Counted from the first letter of the stretch, positions 16,821 to 25,497 are shown. The stretch is DNA of 27,176 nt from DATDCY01 sp031406795 [NCBI: Candidatus Rokuibacteriota bacterium] (GCA_031406795.1 JANOHV010000093.1:1-27176), one strand, 5' to 3'. The notes: generated by a model not told the origin, from the sequence alone. Numbers and translations are program-made.

Positions 16821-17531
16821 TCACCCGAGCGCCCGCCGTGGCTCCCGAGCCCCGGGCTTGACCTCCAGTGTCTCCCCCGGAGGGCCTTGACGGATGACGC
16901 ACCCGCCGTCATAACAGATAACGGTGTCGGCAAGCCTCATCGCCTCCCCGGCGTCATGGGTGACCAAGATCGTGGGGAGCCGCATCTCACGTTGAACCTC
17001 CCGGAGCAACTCGCCCATGTCGTAACGCAGGCGTGCATCGAGTGCCGAGAAAGGCTCGTCGAGAAGCAAGACCGCTGGTCGGCGCAGCAGCGCGCGGGCG
17101 AAGGCCACGCGCTGCCGCTGGCCACCGGAAATCTCGTCCGGACGGTGCTGCTGGAGACCGGCGAGGCCGAAGCGCTGGACGAGGTCCCGTGCCCGTGCGC
17201 CGCGCTCCTCACGCTCGAGGCCATGGCCCCCGTAGAGCACGTTCTCAAGGACCGTCATGTGCGGGAAGAGCGCAAGGTCCTGGAAGACGTAGCCGATGGA
17301 CCGCCGCTGCGGCGGCAGACACACCGCGCGAACTGTGTCGAACAGGATGGCATCTCCCGCTGCGACGCGGCCGGATTCCGGTCGTGCGAGCCCCGCAATC
17401 ATCCGCAGCGTCAGGGACTTGCCGGCGCCCGAGGGCCCGAAAAGAACAGCCAAATCCGCGCCGATCTCCCAGGAGACGTCGAGTTCGAAGCCGGGCAGCC
17501 GCTTCCGCAGCGCCACGGCGAGCCCGTTCAC
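16821..17531 (-). CDS. modC: Molybdate ABC transporter ATP-binding protein, short form
   Basis: This is the ATPase subunit of the molybdate importer. GTG 17531 is the start because it overlaps the modB stop (GTGA). The 236 residues contain Walker A GPSGAGKS at 32-39, Q-loop FQDLALFP, the signature ISGGQRQRVAFARAL, Walker B LLLDEPFSALD and the switch histidine in VTHDAGEA. ModC is usually about 350 residues with a C-terminal TOBE/Mop domain that binds molybdate and allows feedback inhibition. Here the protein ends shortly after the ATPase core, so that control is missing. It is the last gene of the nif-mod operon. The same fold serves tungstate or sulfate importers, but the nif context favours molybdate. 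Confidence 0.9.
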   Translation of the reverse strand: MNGLAVALRKRLPGFELDVSWEIGADLAVLFGPSGAGKSLTLRMIAGLARPESGRVAAGDAILFDTVRAVCLPPQRRSIGYVFQDLALFPHMTVLENVLYGGHGLEREERGARARDLVQRFGLAGLQQHRPDEISGGQRQRVAFARALLRRPAVLLLDEPFSALDARLRYDMGELLREVQREMRLPTILVTHDAGEAMRLADTVICYDGGCVIRQGPPGETLEVKPGAREPRRALG

Positions 17532-18196
17532 GGCGTGCTCCGGGTCAGCCGGTTCGCGCCGAATAGCGCCAGCGCGGAGATGCCGGTGAAGAGCAGGACG
17601 AGGAGGTGTGCGCGTCCCCACTCGCCGCTGGCGACCGCCCCGTAAATCTCCAGCGGCATAGTGCTCGTCCGGCCCGGGATGTTCCCGGCGAGCATCAGCG
17701 TCGCGCCGAACTCCCCCATCGCCCGGGCGAAGGAGAGGACCGCGCCCGCGGCGATCCCGCGGCGTGCAAGGGGGAGCGTGACCCGCAACACCGTCCAAGG
17801 CTCGGAATGACCGAGCGTGTACGACGCATCGACGAGCGTGCGATCCACGGCCTCGATCGCGGCGCGGCTCGTCTTGATCATGAAGGGGAGGGCGACCACG
17901 AAGGACGCCACAACCGCCGCCTGCCAGGTGAACATTACGCTCCAGCCGGTCCACCGGTACAAAGGCGCGCCAAGCAGACCATGCCGGCCGAGCAGCAGAA
18001 TCAGGTAGTAGCCGACGACCGTCGGCGGCAAAACGAGAGGCAGGGTGACGAGCGCGTCAATCAACTCGCGCCCGAAAAAAGCGCGCCGCGCGAGCAGATA
18101 ACCGGCGGGGATGCCGACGAGCGCGACCAGCGTCGTGGCGATGGCGGCGACCCGAACGGAAAGGGCGAGGGCTTCCAAGGCAGCCGTATCGAACAT
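17528..18196 (-). CDS. modB: Molybdate ABC transporter permease
   Basis: The 222-residue inner-membrane protein has five to six helices and the features of ModB: the N-terminal LALSVRVAAIATTLVALVGIPAGYLLARR, VTLPLVLPPTVVGYYLILLLGR, and the EAA-type coupling loop VDASYTLGHSEPWTVLRVTLPLARRGI, with ARAMGEFGATLMLAGNIPGRTSTMPLEIY after it. That last segment is highly typical of molybdate permeases. The ATG is preceded by GGGAGGGG. It overlaps modC by four bases and follows modA by 45 bases. Molybdenum uptake is needed for the FeMo cofactor made by the upstream nif genes. Confidence 0.95.
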   Translation of the reverse strand: MFDTAALEALALSVRVAAIATTLVALVGIPAGYLLARRAFFGRELIDALVTLPLVLPPTVVGYYLILLLGRHGLLGAPLYRWTGWSVMFTWQAAVVASFVVALPFMIKTSRAAIEAVDRTLVDASYTLGHSEPWTVLRVTLPLARRGIAAGAVLSFARAMGEFGATLMLAGNIPGRTSTMPLEIYGAVASGEWGRAHLLVLLFTGISALALFGANRLTRSTP

Positions 18197-18241
18197 ATTC
18201 CCCTCCCTCCCGGATTGCCGCCTGCCGGCTTGGTCGCAACG

Positions 18242-19030
18242 TCAGCGCGCGGCCGAAACCGGCGTGAACCCGTACCGGGCAAGAATGGCCTGGCCAGCTT
18301 CGGAGCGAACCGTTGCCACGAAGGCTTTCGCGGCTTCCCGCTGCGTTGAAGCTTTGAGGATGGCGATCGGGTAGATCACCGGGCGGTGGCTGCCGGGGGG
18401 CGCAACGGCGGCGATTTTTACCTCGCGGGGCCGCAATGCGGCGTCGGTTGCGTAGACCACGGCTGCGTCGACTTCGCCGCGCGCCGCATAGTCCATCGCC
18501 TGCCGGACGTTCTCCGCAAGGATGAGTTTTGGCCGGATGGCCTCGGTAATCCCGACGCTCGAGAAGACTTCCTCGGCGTACCGCCCGGCCGGGCCGGTCT
18601 TCGGGTTGACGATCGCGATCCGGGAGATCCCCGGTGTCGCGAGGTCCGCAAAGGACAAGACCCTGGAGCCGGATGCGGAAGGAACAACCAGCACTATTTC
18701 GTTGGCGGCGATGTCGGCGCGGGTCTCCGGCAAGAGTGCGCCTTGCGCCTCAAGGCCGTCCATGTCCTTTGCGGCCGCGGCGGCAAAAACATCCACCGGC
18801 GCCCCGCCCCGGATCTGCGCCACCAACTCCCCCGAAGCGCCGAAGTTAAAGGATGGCCGCGGCGCGGTGGCCCCGGCGGTGATGAGCACCCCGATTTCCT
18901 CGAAGGCGCTCTTGAGGCTCGTCGCTGCCGAGACCACGATGGCATCGGCGGCCGCCGCCGGGACCGGCAGCAGGGCGAGGGGCGCGATAAGCGTAGCAAC
19001 CGCGCACAGGATGGCGAGTGTCTCTCTCAT
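18242..19030 (-). CDS. modA: Molybdate-binding periplasmic protein
   Basis: The 262-residue solute-binding protein has a signal peptide (MRETLAILCAVATLIAPLAL..., cleaved near PAAAADA). The mature part shows the ModA pattern: VVSAATSLKSAFEEIG near the mature start, FNFGASGELVAQIRGGAPVDVFAAAA, IAIVNPKTGPAGRYAEEVF, VRQAMDYAARGEVDAAVVYATDA, and YPIAILKAS near the C-terminus. The serines in AATS and GASG and the tyrosine in VVYATDA are positions that contact the oxyanion in known ModA proteins. It starts 15 bases after the nifB stop, so it is transcribed with the nif genes. Confidence 0.95.
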   Translation of the reverse strand: MRETLAILCAVATLIAPLALLPVPAAAADAIVVSAATSLKSAFEEIGVLITAGATAPRPSFNFGASGELVAQIRGGAPVDVFAAAAAKDMDGLEAQGALLPETRADIAANEIVLVVPSASGSRVLSFADLATPGISRIAIVNPKTGPAGRYAEEVFSSVGITEAIRPKLILAENVRQAMDYAARGEVDAAVVYATDAALRPREVKIAAVAPPGSHRPVIYPIAILKASTQREAAKAFVATVRSEAGQAILARYGFTPVSAAR

Positions 19031-19045
19031 GGTGTCATCTCCCGC

Positions 19046-19927
19046 TCAAACATTGTCGCAATATTCTTCGCCGACCTGTGCGAGAACCGCTTCGGTCTCC
19101 ATGTCGCGGTCTTCGCCGAGCAGGCCGCAGGCATCTGAACGGCACTGTCGGCAGTGGTTGATGAGCGGCAGGTGCGGTCCGCAGCGCGTGCGCATGGCGT
19201 GGATCTGCGCTGGCGTCGGCGGCGCCACGCTGGCGAACTCCCCCTGCGCGATCAGCGGCGTGATGTTCATGACATTGACGCCGCAGGCCGCGGCGCGCGC
19301 GGCGATCAGCGGGATCTCGGTCTCGTTGACGCCGGGAACGAAGACACTGTTGACCTTGACGACGATGCCGGCCTCGTCCGCCCGTCGCAGTCCTTCCCAC
19401 TGGCGTTCGACCATCAGGCGCCCCGCGTCGTGGCCGAAGAAGGTGGTTCCGCCGTAGCGGGCCCAGCGGTAGATCTTCGCGGCGGTCTGCGGCAGAAGCG
19501 CGTTCACCGTGACGGTCAGCGTCAGCCGGTGCAGCCGCTTCAGTTCGTCGATGACCTCGGGGAGCATCAAGCCGTTCGTCGAGAGGCAGAGCGTGACCTC
19601 CGGGAACTCGGCGTCGACCATCCCGAGCACCTGGAGCGTCTCGGGGTTGGCCAGCGGGTCGCCGGGTCCGGCGACGCCGATCACGCCGAGACGGCCGTCG
19701 CGCTCGACGACCGCGCGGACCCGCTCCATTGCCTCCGCGGCGCCGAGCACCACCGAGGCCACGCCAGGTCGCGACTCGTTGACGCAGTCGAACTTGCGGA
19801 CGCAGTAGCGGCACTGGATGTTGCACTTGGGCGCCACCGGCAGGTGAATGCGTCCGTACTTGCGGTGCGCGCCGACATTAAAGCAGGGGTGTCGCTCGAT
19901 GACGCTCAGATCCTTGTGCACCGCCAT
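19046..19927 (-). CDS. nifB: NifB, radical SAM FeMo-cofactor (NifB-co) synthase, short form
   Basis: NifB fuses two 4Fe-4S clusters around a carbide to form the 8Fe core of FeMoco. I chose ATG 19927 because GGAG lies eight bases upstream; a frame extension to 19996 is basic and atypical. The 293 residues contain the N-terminal HPCF (13-16), the radical SAM motif CNIQCRYC (Cys35, 39, 42) followed by KFDC (Cys48), GVAGPGDPLANPETL, and the C-terminal CRQCRSDACGLLGED pattern. Azotobacter NifB is about 500 residues with a NifX-like C-terminal domain; this one lacks that domain, as in methanogens and many anaerobes. A separate nifX lies earlier in the operon. Confidence 0.96.
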   Translation of the reverse strand: MAVHKDLSVIERHPCFNVGAHRKYGRIHLPVAPKCNIQCRYCVRKFDCVNESRPGVASVVLGAAEAMERVRAVVERDGRLGVIGVAGPGDPLANPETLQVLGMVDAEFPEVTLCLSTNGLMLPEVIDELKRLHRLTLTVTVNALLPQTAAKIYRWARYGGTTFFGHDAGRLMVERQWEGLRRADEAGIVVKVNSVFVPGVNETEIPLIAARAAACGVNVMNITPLIAQGEFASVAPPTPAQIHAMRTRCGPHLPLINHCRQCRSDACGLLGEDRDMETEAVLAQVGEEYCDNV

Positions 19928-19958
19928 GACCCTTCTCCTTCGTCCCGGGCGCGTCGAA

Positions 19959-20243
19959 TTACGCCGCCGGCGCGTGCGTATAGCACTTCTTGGCACAGAT
20001 GCGCGCGCAGGCCTCGCAGCCGATGCAGTCGCCGCGGTCCTTCACGCTCATCACCTTGTTGCCCATGCGGTCGCCGAACTCGTCGTCATCGTCGCCTGCG
20101 AACGGCTTCTCCACGAGCGCGAGGACTGCGCGCCCGCAGGCCTTGTAGCACCGGCCGCAGCCGATGCAACGCTCGGGGTCGACGGAGACGACGAACCGCG
20201 GTGTCCATTCCCGTCCGCCACAGGTCACCGGCATTTCGTTCAC
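19959..20243 (-). CDS. fdxB: Nif-specific 2[4Fe-4S] ferredoxin (ferredoxin III type)
   Basis: This is a 94-residue ferredoxin with two clusters. The motifs are CIGCGRCYKAC (Cys26, 29, 32, 36) and CIGCEACARIC (Cys73, 76, 79, 83), with an extra Cys87. They are separated by an acidic insert (DDDDEFGDRM) typical of the nif-specific ferredoxin III family, as is the lead-in REWTPRFVVSVDPERC. GTG 20243 is chosen because AGGAG lies six bases upstream; an ATG three codons later is too far from it. It may deliver electrons to NifB or to nitrogenase reductase. It sits between nifI2 and nifB with small gaps. I use the symbol fdxB; some genomes call it fdxN. Confidence 0.88.
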   Translation of the reverse strand: MNEMPVTCGGREWTPRFVVSVDPERCIGCGRCYKACGRAVLALVEKPFAGDDDDEFGDRMGNKVMSVKDRGDCIGCEACARICAKKCYTHAPAA

Positions 20244-20256
20244 GGCGGCTCCTCTC

Positions 20257-20679
20257 CTAGGCGATAGCTGCGTCGCCGCGTTCGCCGGTGCGGATGCGCA
20301 CGGCGTCCTCGATCGGCAGCAGGAAGATCTTCCCGTCGCCGTAGCGGCCACTGCGGTTGATCCCGACCACGGTCTCGACGACCCGCTCTGCCGGGACCTC
20401 GGAGACCACGATGTCGAGCAGGCTTTTCGGGACCCAGCAGACCGGCTTGGTCAGCGTCGATGCGCCGGCCATGCTCGACGGGGTCGGGAATTTCCAGATC
20501 TTCGAGACCGACTCGATGTTGCCGCGCATCAGCGGGTCGACGACCTCCATGATGTTTCCGCCCTGCTTGCCGCGCCCGTGCACGGTGTGCACGGTGACCG
20601 AGTCGACGCCGACGCCCGAGAGCGCCTCGAGCGTCTCCTTGACTTTGTCCTGCCGGATGATGGCGAAGATCTCTCTCAC
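20257..20679 (-). CDS. nifI2: NifI2, PII-type nitrogenase regulator
   Basis: NifI2 forms a complex with NifI1 that binds the MoFe protein and blocks NifH access when ammonium is present; 2-oxoglutarate and ATP relieve this. The 140-residue product starts at GTG 20679, overlapping the nifI1 stop (GTGA). It shows the NifI2-type T-loop region, HGRGKQGGNIMEVVDPLMRG, rather than the GlnB pattern, an expanded middle segment (ASTLTKPVCWVPKSLLDIVVSEV), and the conserved GDGKIFLLP and [11 protein letters not shown] near the C-terminus. In most genomes nifI1-nifI2 lie between nifH and nifD; here they lie after nifX. Confidence 0.94.
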   Translation of the reverse strand: MREIFAIIRQDKVKETLEALSGVGVDSVTVHTVHGRGKQGGNIMEVVDPLMRGNIESVSKIWKFPTPSSMAGASTLTKPVCWVPKSLLDIVVSEVPAERVVETVVGINRSGRYGDGKIFLLPIEDAVRIRTGERGDAAIA

Positions 20680-20990
20680 AGCCCTGCCCCCGTGCGGACG
20701 GTGACGGCCTCGTCGATGGCGCTGACGAAGATCTTCCCGTCGCCGATGAAGCCGGTCTTCGAGACGTCGGTGATCACGCCGAGCACCTTGGTAACGTCGT
20801 CGTCGTTGACGACGAGCAGCAGCAGAATCTTTGCCAGCATGTCGTAGTGCACCGGGCCGACCTGCAGCCCCTTCTGCTTGCCGCGGCCGAAGACGTGGGC
20901 CTTGGTCATCGCCGGGAAACCCGCCCCTTCGAGGGCGAGGACGACATCGTGCTCCTTCTCGGGCCGGATGATTGCTCGGACCATCTTCAT
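20676..20990 (-). CDS. nifI1: NifI1, PII-type nitrogenase regulator
   Basis: This 104-residue PII-like protein is the partner of NifI2 in ammonium-induced switch-off of nitrogenase. It is recognised by the GRGKQKGLQVGPVHYDMLAK region replacing the usual T-loop start, by LLLVVNDDDVTKVLGVITDVSKTGFIGDGKIF, and by the shortened C-terminus (EAVTVRTGAGL). There is no uridylylation tyrosine in the loop, as expected for this class. Its ATG overlaps the nifX stop (ATGA), and its stop overlaps the nifI2 start. The nifX-nifI1-nifI2 overlaps imply coordinated translation. Confidence 0.94.
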   Translation of the reverse strand: MKMVRAIIRPEKEHDVVLALEGAGFPAMTKAHVFGRGKQKGLQVGPVHYDMLAKILLLLVVNDDDVTKVLGVITDVSKTGFIGDGKIFVSAIDEAVTVRTGAGL

Positions 20991-21418
20991 CGCGCTTCTC
21001 CTTTTGTTTCGTGCGTTGCGTTGGCATGCGGCTTCAAAGCGAGGCGGAGCCAGGGCGGCGGCGCCGTACGGATCTGTTCCATGAGGCGTTCGGCAGACTC
21101 GAGAATGACGGTCCGCTCGGGGACCTTGACCGGCATGATCCCCAGCCGGGCCATGCGGGCTGCGGCGGGGCCGCCGATCGCCGTCATGTAGACCAGGCGG
21201 CAGTCGCGGAGCCGCTCGACCTTCTGCACGATGGCGTTATCGTGCGCGTCGCCCTGGCCGCGCGTGCCCTCGACGGCCGCGTCCCGACCTTCGGCGAAAA
21301 CCAGATCCGGGAGCGGCGTGTAGCCCGCCATCGTGAAATCTAGGATCGCGAAGCGGCCGGCCCGGCCGAAGTGTTCATCGATCAGGCAGCCGTCCGTGGT
21401 CGCGAAAGCAACTTTCAT
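20987..21418 (-). CDS. nifX: NifX/NafY-family iron-molybdenum cofactor carrier
   Basis: This 143-residue protein has the dinitrogenase iron-molybdenum cofactor-binding fold: the opening VAFATTDGCLIDEHFGRAGRFAILDF, then the VERLRDCRLVYMTAIGGPAAARMARLGIMPVKV segment. NifX binds NifB-co or the VK cluster and shuttles it during FeMoco assembly on NifEN. The central region (AAVEGTRGQGDAHDNAIV) and the proline-rich C-terminus are less conserved. It overlaps nifEN by four bases (ATGA) and nifI1 by four. The exact paralogue (NifX, NafY or NifB-tail-like) cannot be settled from sequence alone, but nifEN adjacency favours NifX. Confidence 0.9.
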   Translation of the reverse strand: MKVAFATTDGCLIDEHFGRAGRFAILDFTMAGYTPLPDLVFAEGRDAAVEGTRGQGDAHDNAIVQKVERLRDCRLVYMTAIGGPAAARMARLGIMPVKVPERTVILESAERLMEQIRTAPPPWLRLALKPHANATHETKGEAR

Positions 21419-23991
21419 GGGGCACCTCCGTTCATGGCGTTGCCGATGTCGTTGACGAGGCCGAGGGTGCCCCGATAGCCGATATTGACGCGCTGGCAGT
21501 GACCGAGTCGCTCGAAGACCGGAAATCCCCAGACAAAATGTGCGGCATGCAGGTCGCGCGCCGGGAGCTCCCCGTGGGAGCCGGCAACGAGCAGGTCGAC
21601 GCCCTGTTCGAGAGTGGCGTAGTCGCCGACGTCGACGCGCCGCGCGTTGATGGTGCCCAGAGCGGGCGATCTTGTAGGAACGACCGCCTGGTTCACCATG
21701 GCGTTCATCTCCGCAAGCAGCCCGGCGATAGCGACCGCCGCATCTGTTTCCAGCGCGAGGGCCGCGCGCCGGCCGCCGAACGCGGTCATGGCATCGCGCA
21801 TGCAGTCGACAACGATTCGACGCTCTCGCAAGAAGCGCTGGGGGGTGGGGATCCCCCCGGCGCTCGCGAGTAGTTCGAAAAAGGCATCAACTGTGGCGAG
21901 GCCGATCGGGTAGGGCAGAACCTTGAACGGCACGCCGCAAGTCTGTTCCAGGTAGGCTGCGGCACCGGCGAGGCTCGCGCCGAGCGCAATCGTCAGGCCG
22001 GCGCTACCCATGGCGCGGATCGCGGCAAGCGGCGTGCCGCCCGAGGCGAGTGCGGAGTAATCACTGCGGCCGCCCTCGAGAGCCGAAAGATCAGGGAGGA
22101 TGGTCGCCGTCAGACCGAAGGCGTCGGCTATCGCGCGCAACTCACGGCAGTCTGCGGGAGTCAGGCCGGGGCCGGCGAGGATGTTCACGCGCCGTTCGTG
22201 CCGGCTGCCTGGGGTTGCCAGTCCCACCAACGCCTTGACCGCGGCGGCGAATCCCTCCTCAAGGCCTCCCGTGTAGTCAGGCGTCGAGATGGGGAGTATG
22301 ACGGCCGATCCCGTGTCGATCCCGCGTAACGCGGAAACCGGCTCGTCCCCCTTGACCTCGGAGAGGCCGGAGGAGAGCGTGGCGACAAGGTCGGGCTTCT
22401 GATTTTCGAGCGCGCTGCGCACCGCGGCGGCGAGCAACTCCGGACCGCCGAGCACGAGGTCCTCCGAAAAGACTTTCGTCGATACAAGCGCGATCGGCTC
22501 GTGGAAGTGCTTCGTCAGCAGCACTTTCCCGAGAAAGGAGCAGCCTTGTGCGCCGTTGTGGACGACGGCGGCACGGTCGACGCCCTGCAGCGCCATCGCG
22601 GCACCGATGGCGGGCGAGTGGCGCAGCGGGTTGGTGCTCAGGGAGCGCTTGGATGCAGGGGTCACCCGCGGGGCGGGGGCTGCGACGCCCTCGCGGCCGA
22701 TGCGGTAGAACTCGATCGCCTCGGTCATCCGCTGGGCAAGGTTCACGAGGCCTTCGTATCCGGCATACGCCGTGTGCCGCTCCTGGTTGGCATCGATGAA
22801 GGGGAAGCCCTCCTTGATCGCCAGGTACTGATTACGGCCGCCGGCGACCAGAATGTCCGCGCCGCTCTCGGCCATCAGGGTGCGGATCTTCGCCGGCGAC
22901 ATGTTTTCGTGCAGCGGGGCGTCGGGTCCGAGGATCGCGCGCATCTTCTGCTCGTCCTCGTACGTGGCCTTCTTCGTGCCGACCGCGGCCAAGCTCAGTC
23001 CCAGGTCCTGGAGCGCGGAGATGAATGACCAGCTCTTGACGCCGCCGGTGTAAAGGACAGCCTTCTTTCCCGTCAGCGCGGCGTAGGGAGCAAGACGCTC
23101 GGCGAGGCGGTCCTCCTCCTCGCCGATGAGCGCCTCGACGCGGGCCGGCAGCAATGGGTCGCGCGAAACGAGAGCGGCGGCCATCGCTCGCAACGATCGG
23201 GCGATCTGCGTGCGGCCGAAGAAGGAGGCCTCGACGTACGGGACGCCCCAGCGCCGCTGCATCCCGCGAGCGACGTTGATCAGTGCCCGGCCGCAGACGA
23301 CAACATTCAGATGTGCCCGGTGCGCGCCGCGGATCTCCTCGAAGGCGGCGTTGCCGGTGAGCCGGGCGTGGACGGTGATGCCCGCGCGCTCGAGCAGCGG
23401 CTCGATGAGGTCCTGATCGCCGGCAATGTTGTACTCGCCGACCAGGTTCACCGCGAGCGGTGCGACGGCGTCCGGTTCGGCCGTCCCGATCACGCGCTCG
23501 AGAAGCACCTCCCCGGCCATGCGGTTGCCGAGGTTCTTCGGACCGACAAAGCCCGGCGCGTCAACCGGGAGCACCGGGAGCCCCAGCTCGGCTTCGGCCT
23601 CGCGGCAGGCGGCGTGGATGTCCTCGCCGATCATGCCGGTGACGCAGGTTGCATAGACGAAGATCGCCCGCGGGCGGGCATCGCGCGCCGTCTCACGAAT
23701 CGCTGCGCGCAGCTTTGCGGCCGCGCCGTAGACGATGTCCAGCTCCGAAAGGTCGGTCGTGTACGCCCGGCGGTGCAGTTCGCCCTTGGTCGTGCGTGTC
23801 CCGCGCGACTCCCAGGAGTTGCCGAGGCAGGCGATCGGGCCGTGCACCAGGTGTGCGGCATCCGCAATGCAGCCGAGCACGATCATCGCGCCGTCGAACG
23901 CGCACGACTCCCCCCCGCGCTGGCGGCAGACGCCGTTCATGGCGTCCGGCCGGCACGCGTCGGTAAACAATCGCTCCGTGGTGGCGGTCAT
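21415..23991 (-). CDS. nifEN: Fused NifE-NifN, FeMo-cofactor assembly scaffold
   Basis: The 858-residue protein joins NifE (residues 1 to about 440) and NifN (about 450 to the end) in one chain. NifEN is the scaffold on which NifB-co matures before transfer to NifDK. The NifE half has ESCAFDGAMIVLG (Cys30), HGPIACLGNSWESRG (Cys55) and YATCVTGMIGEDI (Cys116), equivalent to the cluster-ligating Cys37, 62 and 124 of Azotobacter NifE. The linker is short (GVAAPAPRVTPASKR). The NifN half begins STNPLRHSPAIGAAMALQG, has HNGAQGCSFLGKVLLTKHFHEPI, and ends with ERLGHCQRVNIGYRGTLGLVNDIGNAM. The gene starts 30 bases after nifK and overlaps nifX. Fused NifEN or VnfEN proteins are known in some cyanobacteria, so the fusion is uncommon rather than new. 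Confidence 0.94.
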   Translation of the reverse strand: MTATTERLFTDACRPDAMNGVCRQRGGESCAFDGAMIVLGCIADAAHLVHGPIACLGNSWESRGTRTTKGELHRRAYTTDLSELDIVYGAAAKLRAAIRETARDARPRAIFVYATCVTGMIGEDIHAACREAEAELGLPVLPVDAPGFVGPKNLGNRMAGEVLLERVIGTAEPDAVAPLAVNLVGEYNIAGDQDLIEPLLERAGITVHARLTGNAAFEEIRGAHRAHLNVVVCGRALINVARGMQRRWGVPYVEASFFGRTQIARSLRAMAAALVSRDPLLPARVEALIGEEEDRLAERLAPYAALTGKKAVLYTGGVKSWSFISALQDLGLSLAAVGTKKATYEDEQKMRAILGPDAPLHENMSPAKIRTLMAESGADILVAGGRNQYLAIKEGFPFIDANQERHTAYAGYEGLVNLAQRMTEAIEFYRIGREGVAAPAPRVTPASKRSLSTNPLRHSPAIGAAMALQGVDRAAVVHNGAQGCSFLGKVLLTKHFHEPIALVSTKVFSEDLVLGGPELLAAAVRSALENQKPDLVATLSSGLSEVKGDEPVSALRGIDTGSAVILPISTPDYTGGLEEGFAAAVKALVGLATPGSRHERRVNILAGPGLTPADCRELRAIADAFGLTATILPDLSALEGGRSDYSALASGGTPLAAIRAMGSAGLTIALGASLAGAAAYLEQTCGVPFKVLPYPIGLATVDAFFELLASAGGIPTPQRFLRERRIVVDCMRDAMTAFGGRRAALALETDAAVAIAGLLAEMNAMVNQAVVPTRSPALGTINARRVDVGDYATLEQGVDLLVAGSHGELPARDLHAAHFVWGFPVFERLGHCQRVNIGYRGTLGLVNDIGNAMNGGAP

Positions 23992-24021
23992 GATCGTGTT
24001 GTCCTGTCGCGTCTTCGTTCG

Positions 24022-25452
24022 TCAGCGCAGCAATTCGAAATGCGCGTCGTCGCAGGTGCGGTCGACCTGCTCGATCAGCGCGTTGGCGATCCAGGTGATC
24101 AGGTTGATCGTCCCGCGGTAGCCGATCGTCGCATAGCGGTGCAGGTTCACCCGATCGACAATCGGGAAGCCGATGCGCACGTGCGGGATGCCGGCATCGC
24201 GTGCCGCGTACTTGCCGTGGCTGTTGCCGATCAGCAGGTCCACCGGCTCGGTCATCAGCAGCGAGCGCAGGTGCCAGAGGTCGCGGCCGGCGTGCACCTG
24301 GCCTTCCGTGCCGAACGGCGAGGAGGCGAGCAGCGCCTGCATCTGGGCCGCCCACTTCTTCGTCCCGTTCGTCGAGACGATGTGTACCGGTTCGGCGCCC
24401 ATCTCGAGGAGAAAGCTCACGAGGCCGAGCAGCGGGTCGGGATCGCCGAAGAGGGAGATGCGCTTGCCGTGGAAGTAGGGGTGGGCGTCGGTCGCGGCAT
24501 CGACCGCGCGGCCGCGCTCGGCCCGGATTGCTGCCGGTATCGGGCGCCCGGACATCTCGGAGAGCGTGGTGAGGAACCCGTCGAATGCGCCGATGCCCAT
24601 CGGGGAGTGGAAAGCCTTCGTCTTCTGCCCCCACGTGCCTGAGAAGGCGGCGAGCGTCTTGGTCGTCGCGTAGGCCTGCAGCGAGATCGTCGCCGCGGCG
24701 TTGACGCACTCGGCGGTTTCTTCGAGAGTCGTGCCGCCGTGATACATCGTGTACTCCCCGGAGAGCGGCGAGTCGAAGGACTCGCTGTTGTCGGCGAGCA
24801 CCGTGACCGGGGCGCCCATCAGCGCGGCATAGCGGCGCAGTTCGCGGATGTTCTCCACGTGGGGGTCGAAGCCGGGAATGAGGTTCACTGTTGCCGTGCG
24901 CTCGCCCTCGCGGTACTGCCCGGCGGAAAGCGCCTCGACGATGCCGAGCAGCATGCTGTCGTAGCCGGTGATGTGCGAACCGATGAAGCTCGGCGTGTGC
25001 GCGAGCGCCACCGGGAAACCCTTCGGCACCGATCCGGCTTCGCGCGCTCCGTCGAGGAAGGCCTTGAGATCGTCGCCGATGACCTCCGCCATGCACGAGG
25101 TGCAGACCGCGATCATCGCGGGCTTGTAGATGTCGTGGGCGTTCTTCAGCCCCTCGACCATGTTCGCGCGCCCGCCGAAGACCGCCGCATCCTCGGTCAT
25201 CGAGTCGGAGACCGCGGGAAACGGCTCGCGGTAGTGCCGCGAGAGGTTGTTCCGGAAATACGCCGTGCAGCCCTGCGAGCCATGCTCGTAGGGGAGCGTT
25301 CCCTCGAAACCGGCCGCCGCGAAGAAGGCGCCGAGGGGCTGGCAGGCCTTCGTCGGGTTGATCACCAGGGCCTTGCGCGCGAAGTTCAGGTCCTTGTACT
25401 CGACGGTGTTGATCCACGCCGCCGTTGCCATCGTCGTGCTTACGTCGCTCAT
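24022..25452 (-). CDS. nifK: Nitrogenase MoFe protein beta subunit
   Basis: This is the beta chain of dinitrogenase, which holds the P-cluster with NifD. ATG 25452 is chosen because AAGGAGGG lies six bases upstream; a few extra in-frame codons to 25479 are excluded. The 476-residue product has all P-cluster ligands at a constant offset of 33 from Azotobacter: Cys37 (KACQPLGA), Cys62 (HGSQGCTAYFR), Cys120 (CTSCMAEVIGDD) and Ser155 (TPSFIG). SDSMTEDAAVFGG and RIGFPIVDR are also intact. The N-terminus is shorter than in Azotobacter, as in group II enzymes. It is the first gene of its operon, with its own sigma-54 promoter, and nifH and nifD do not precede it. A broken nifD tail lies about 0.9 kb upstream. 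The protein looks functional. Confidence 0.97.
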   Translation of the reverse strand: MSDVSTTMATAAWINTVEYKDLNFARKALVINPTKACQPLGAFFAAAGFEGTLPYEHGSQGCTAYFRNNLSRHYREPFPAVSDSMTEDAAVFGGRANMVEGLKNAHDIYKPAMIAVCTSCMAEVIGDDLKAFLDGAREAGSVPKGFPVALAHTPSFIGSHITGYDSMLLGIVEALSAGQYREGERTATVNLIPGFDPHVENIRELRRYAALMGAPVTVLADNSESFDSPLSGEYTMYHGGTTLEETAECVNAAATISLQAYATTKTLAAFSGTWGQKTKAFHSPMGIGAFDGFLTTLSEMSGRPIPAAIRAERGRAVDAATDAHPYFHGKRISLFGDPDPLLGLVSFLLEMGAEPVHIVSTNGTKKWAAQMQALLASSPFGTEGQVHAGRDLWHLRSLLMTEPVDLLIGNSHGKYAARDAGIPHVRIGFPIVDRVNLHRYATIGYRGTINLITWIANALIEQVDRTCDDAHFELLR

Positions 25453-25497
25453 CTCGAATCCCTCCTTGCGGGGTTGCATTCCGTTGTCACCGCAATC

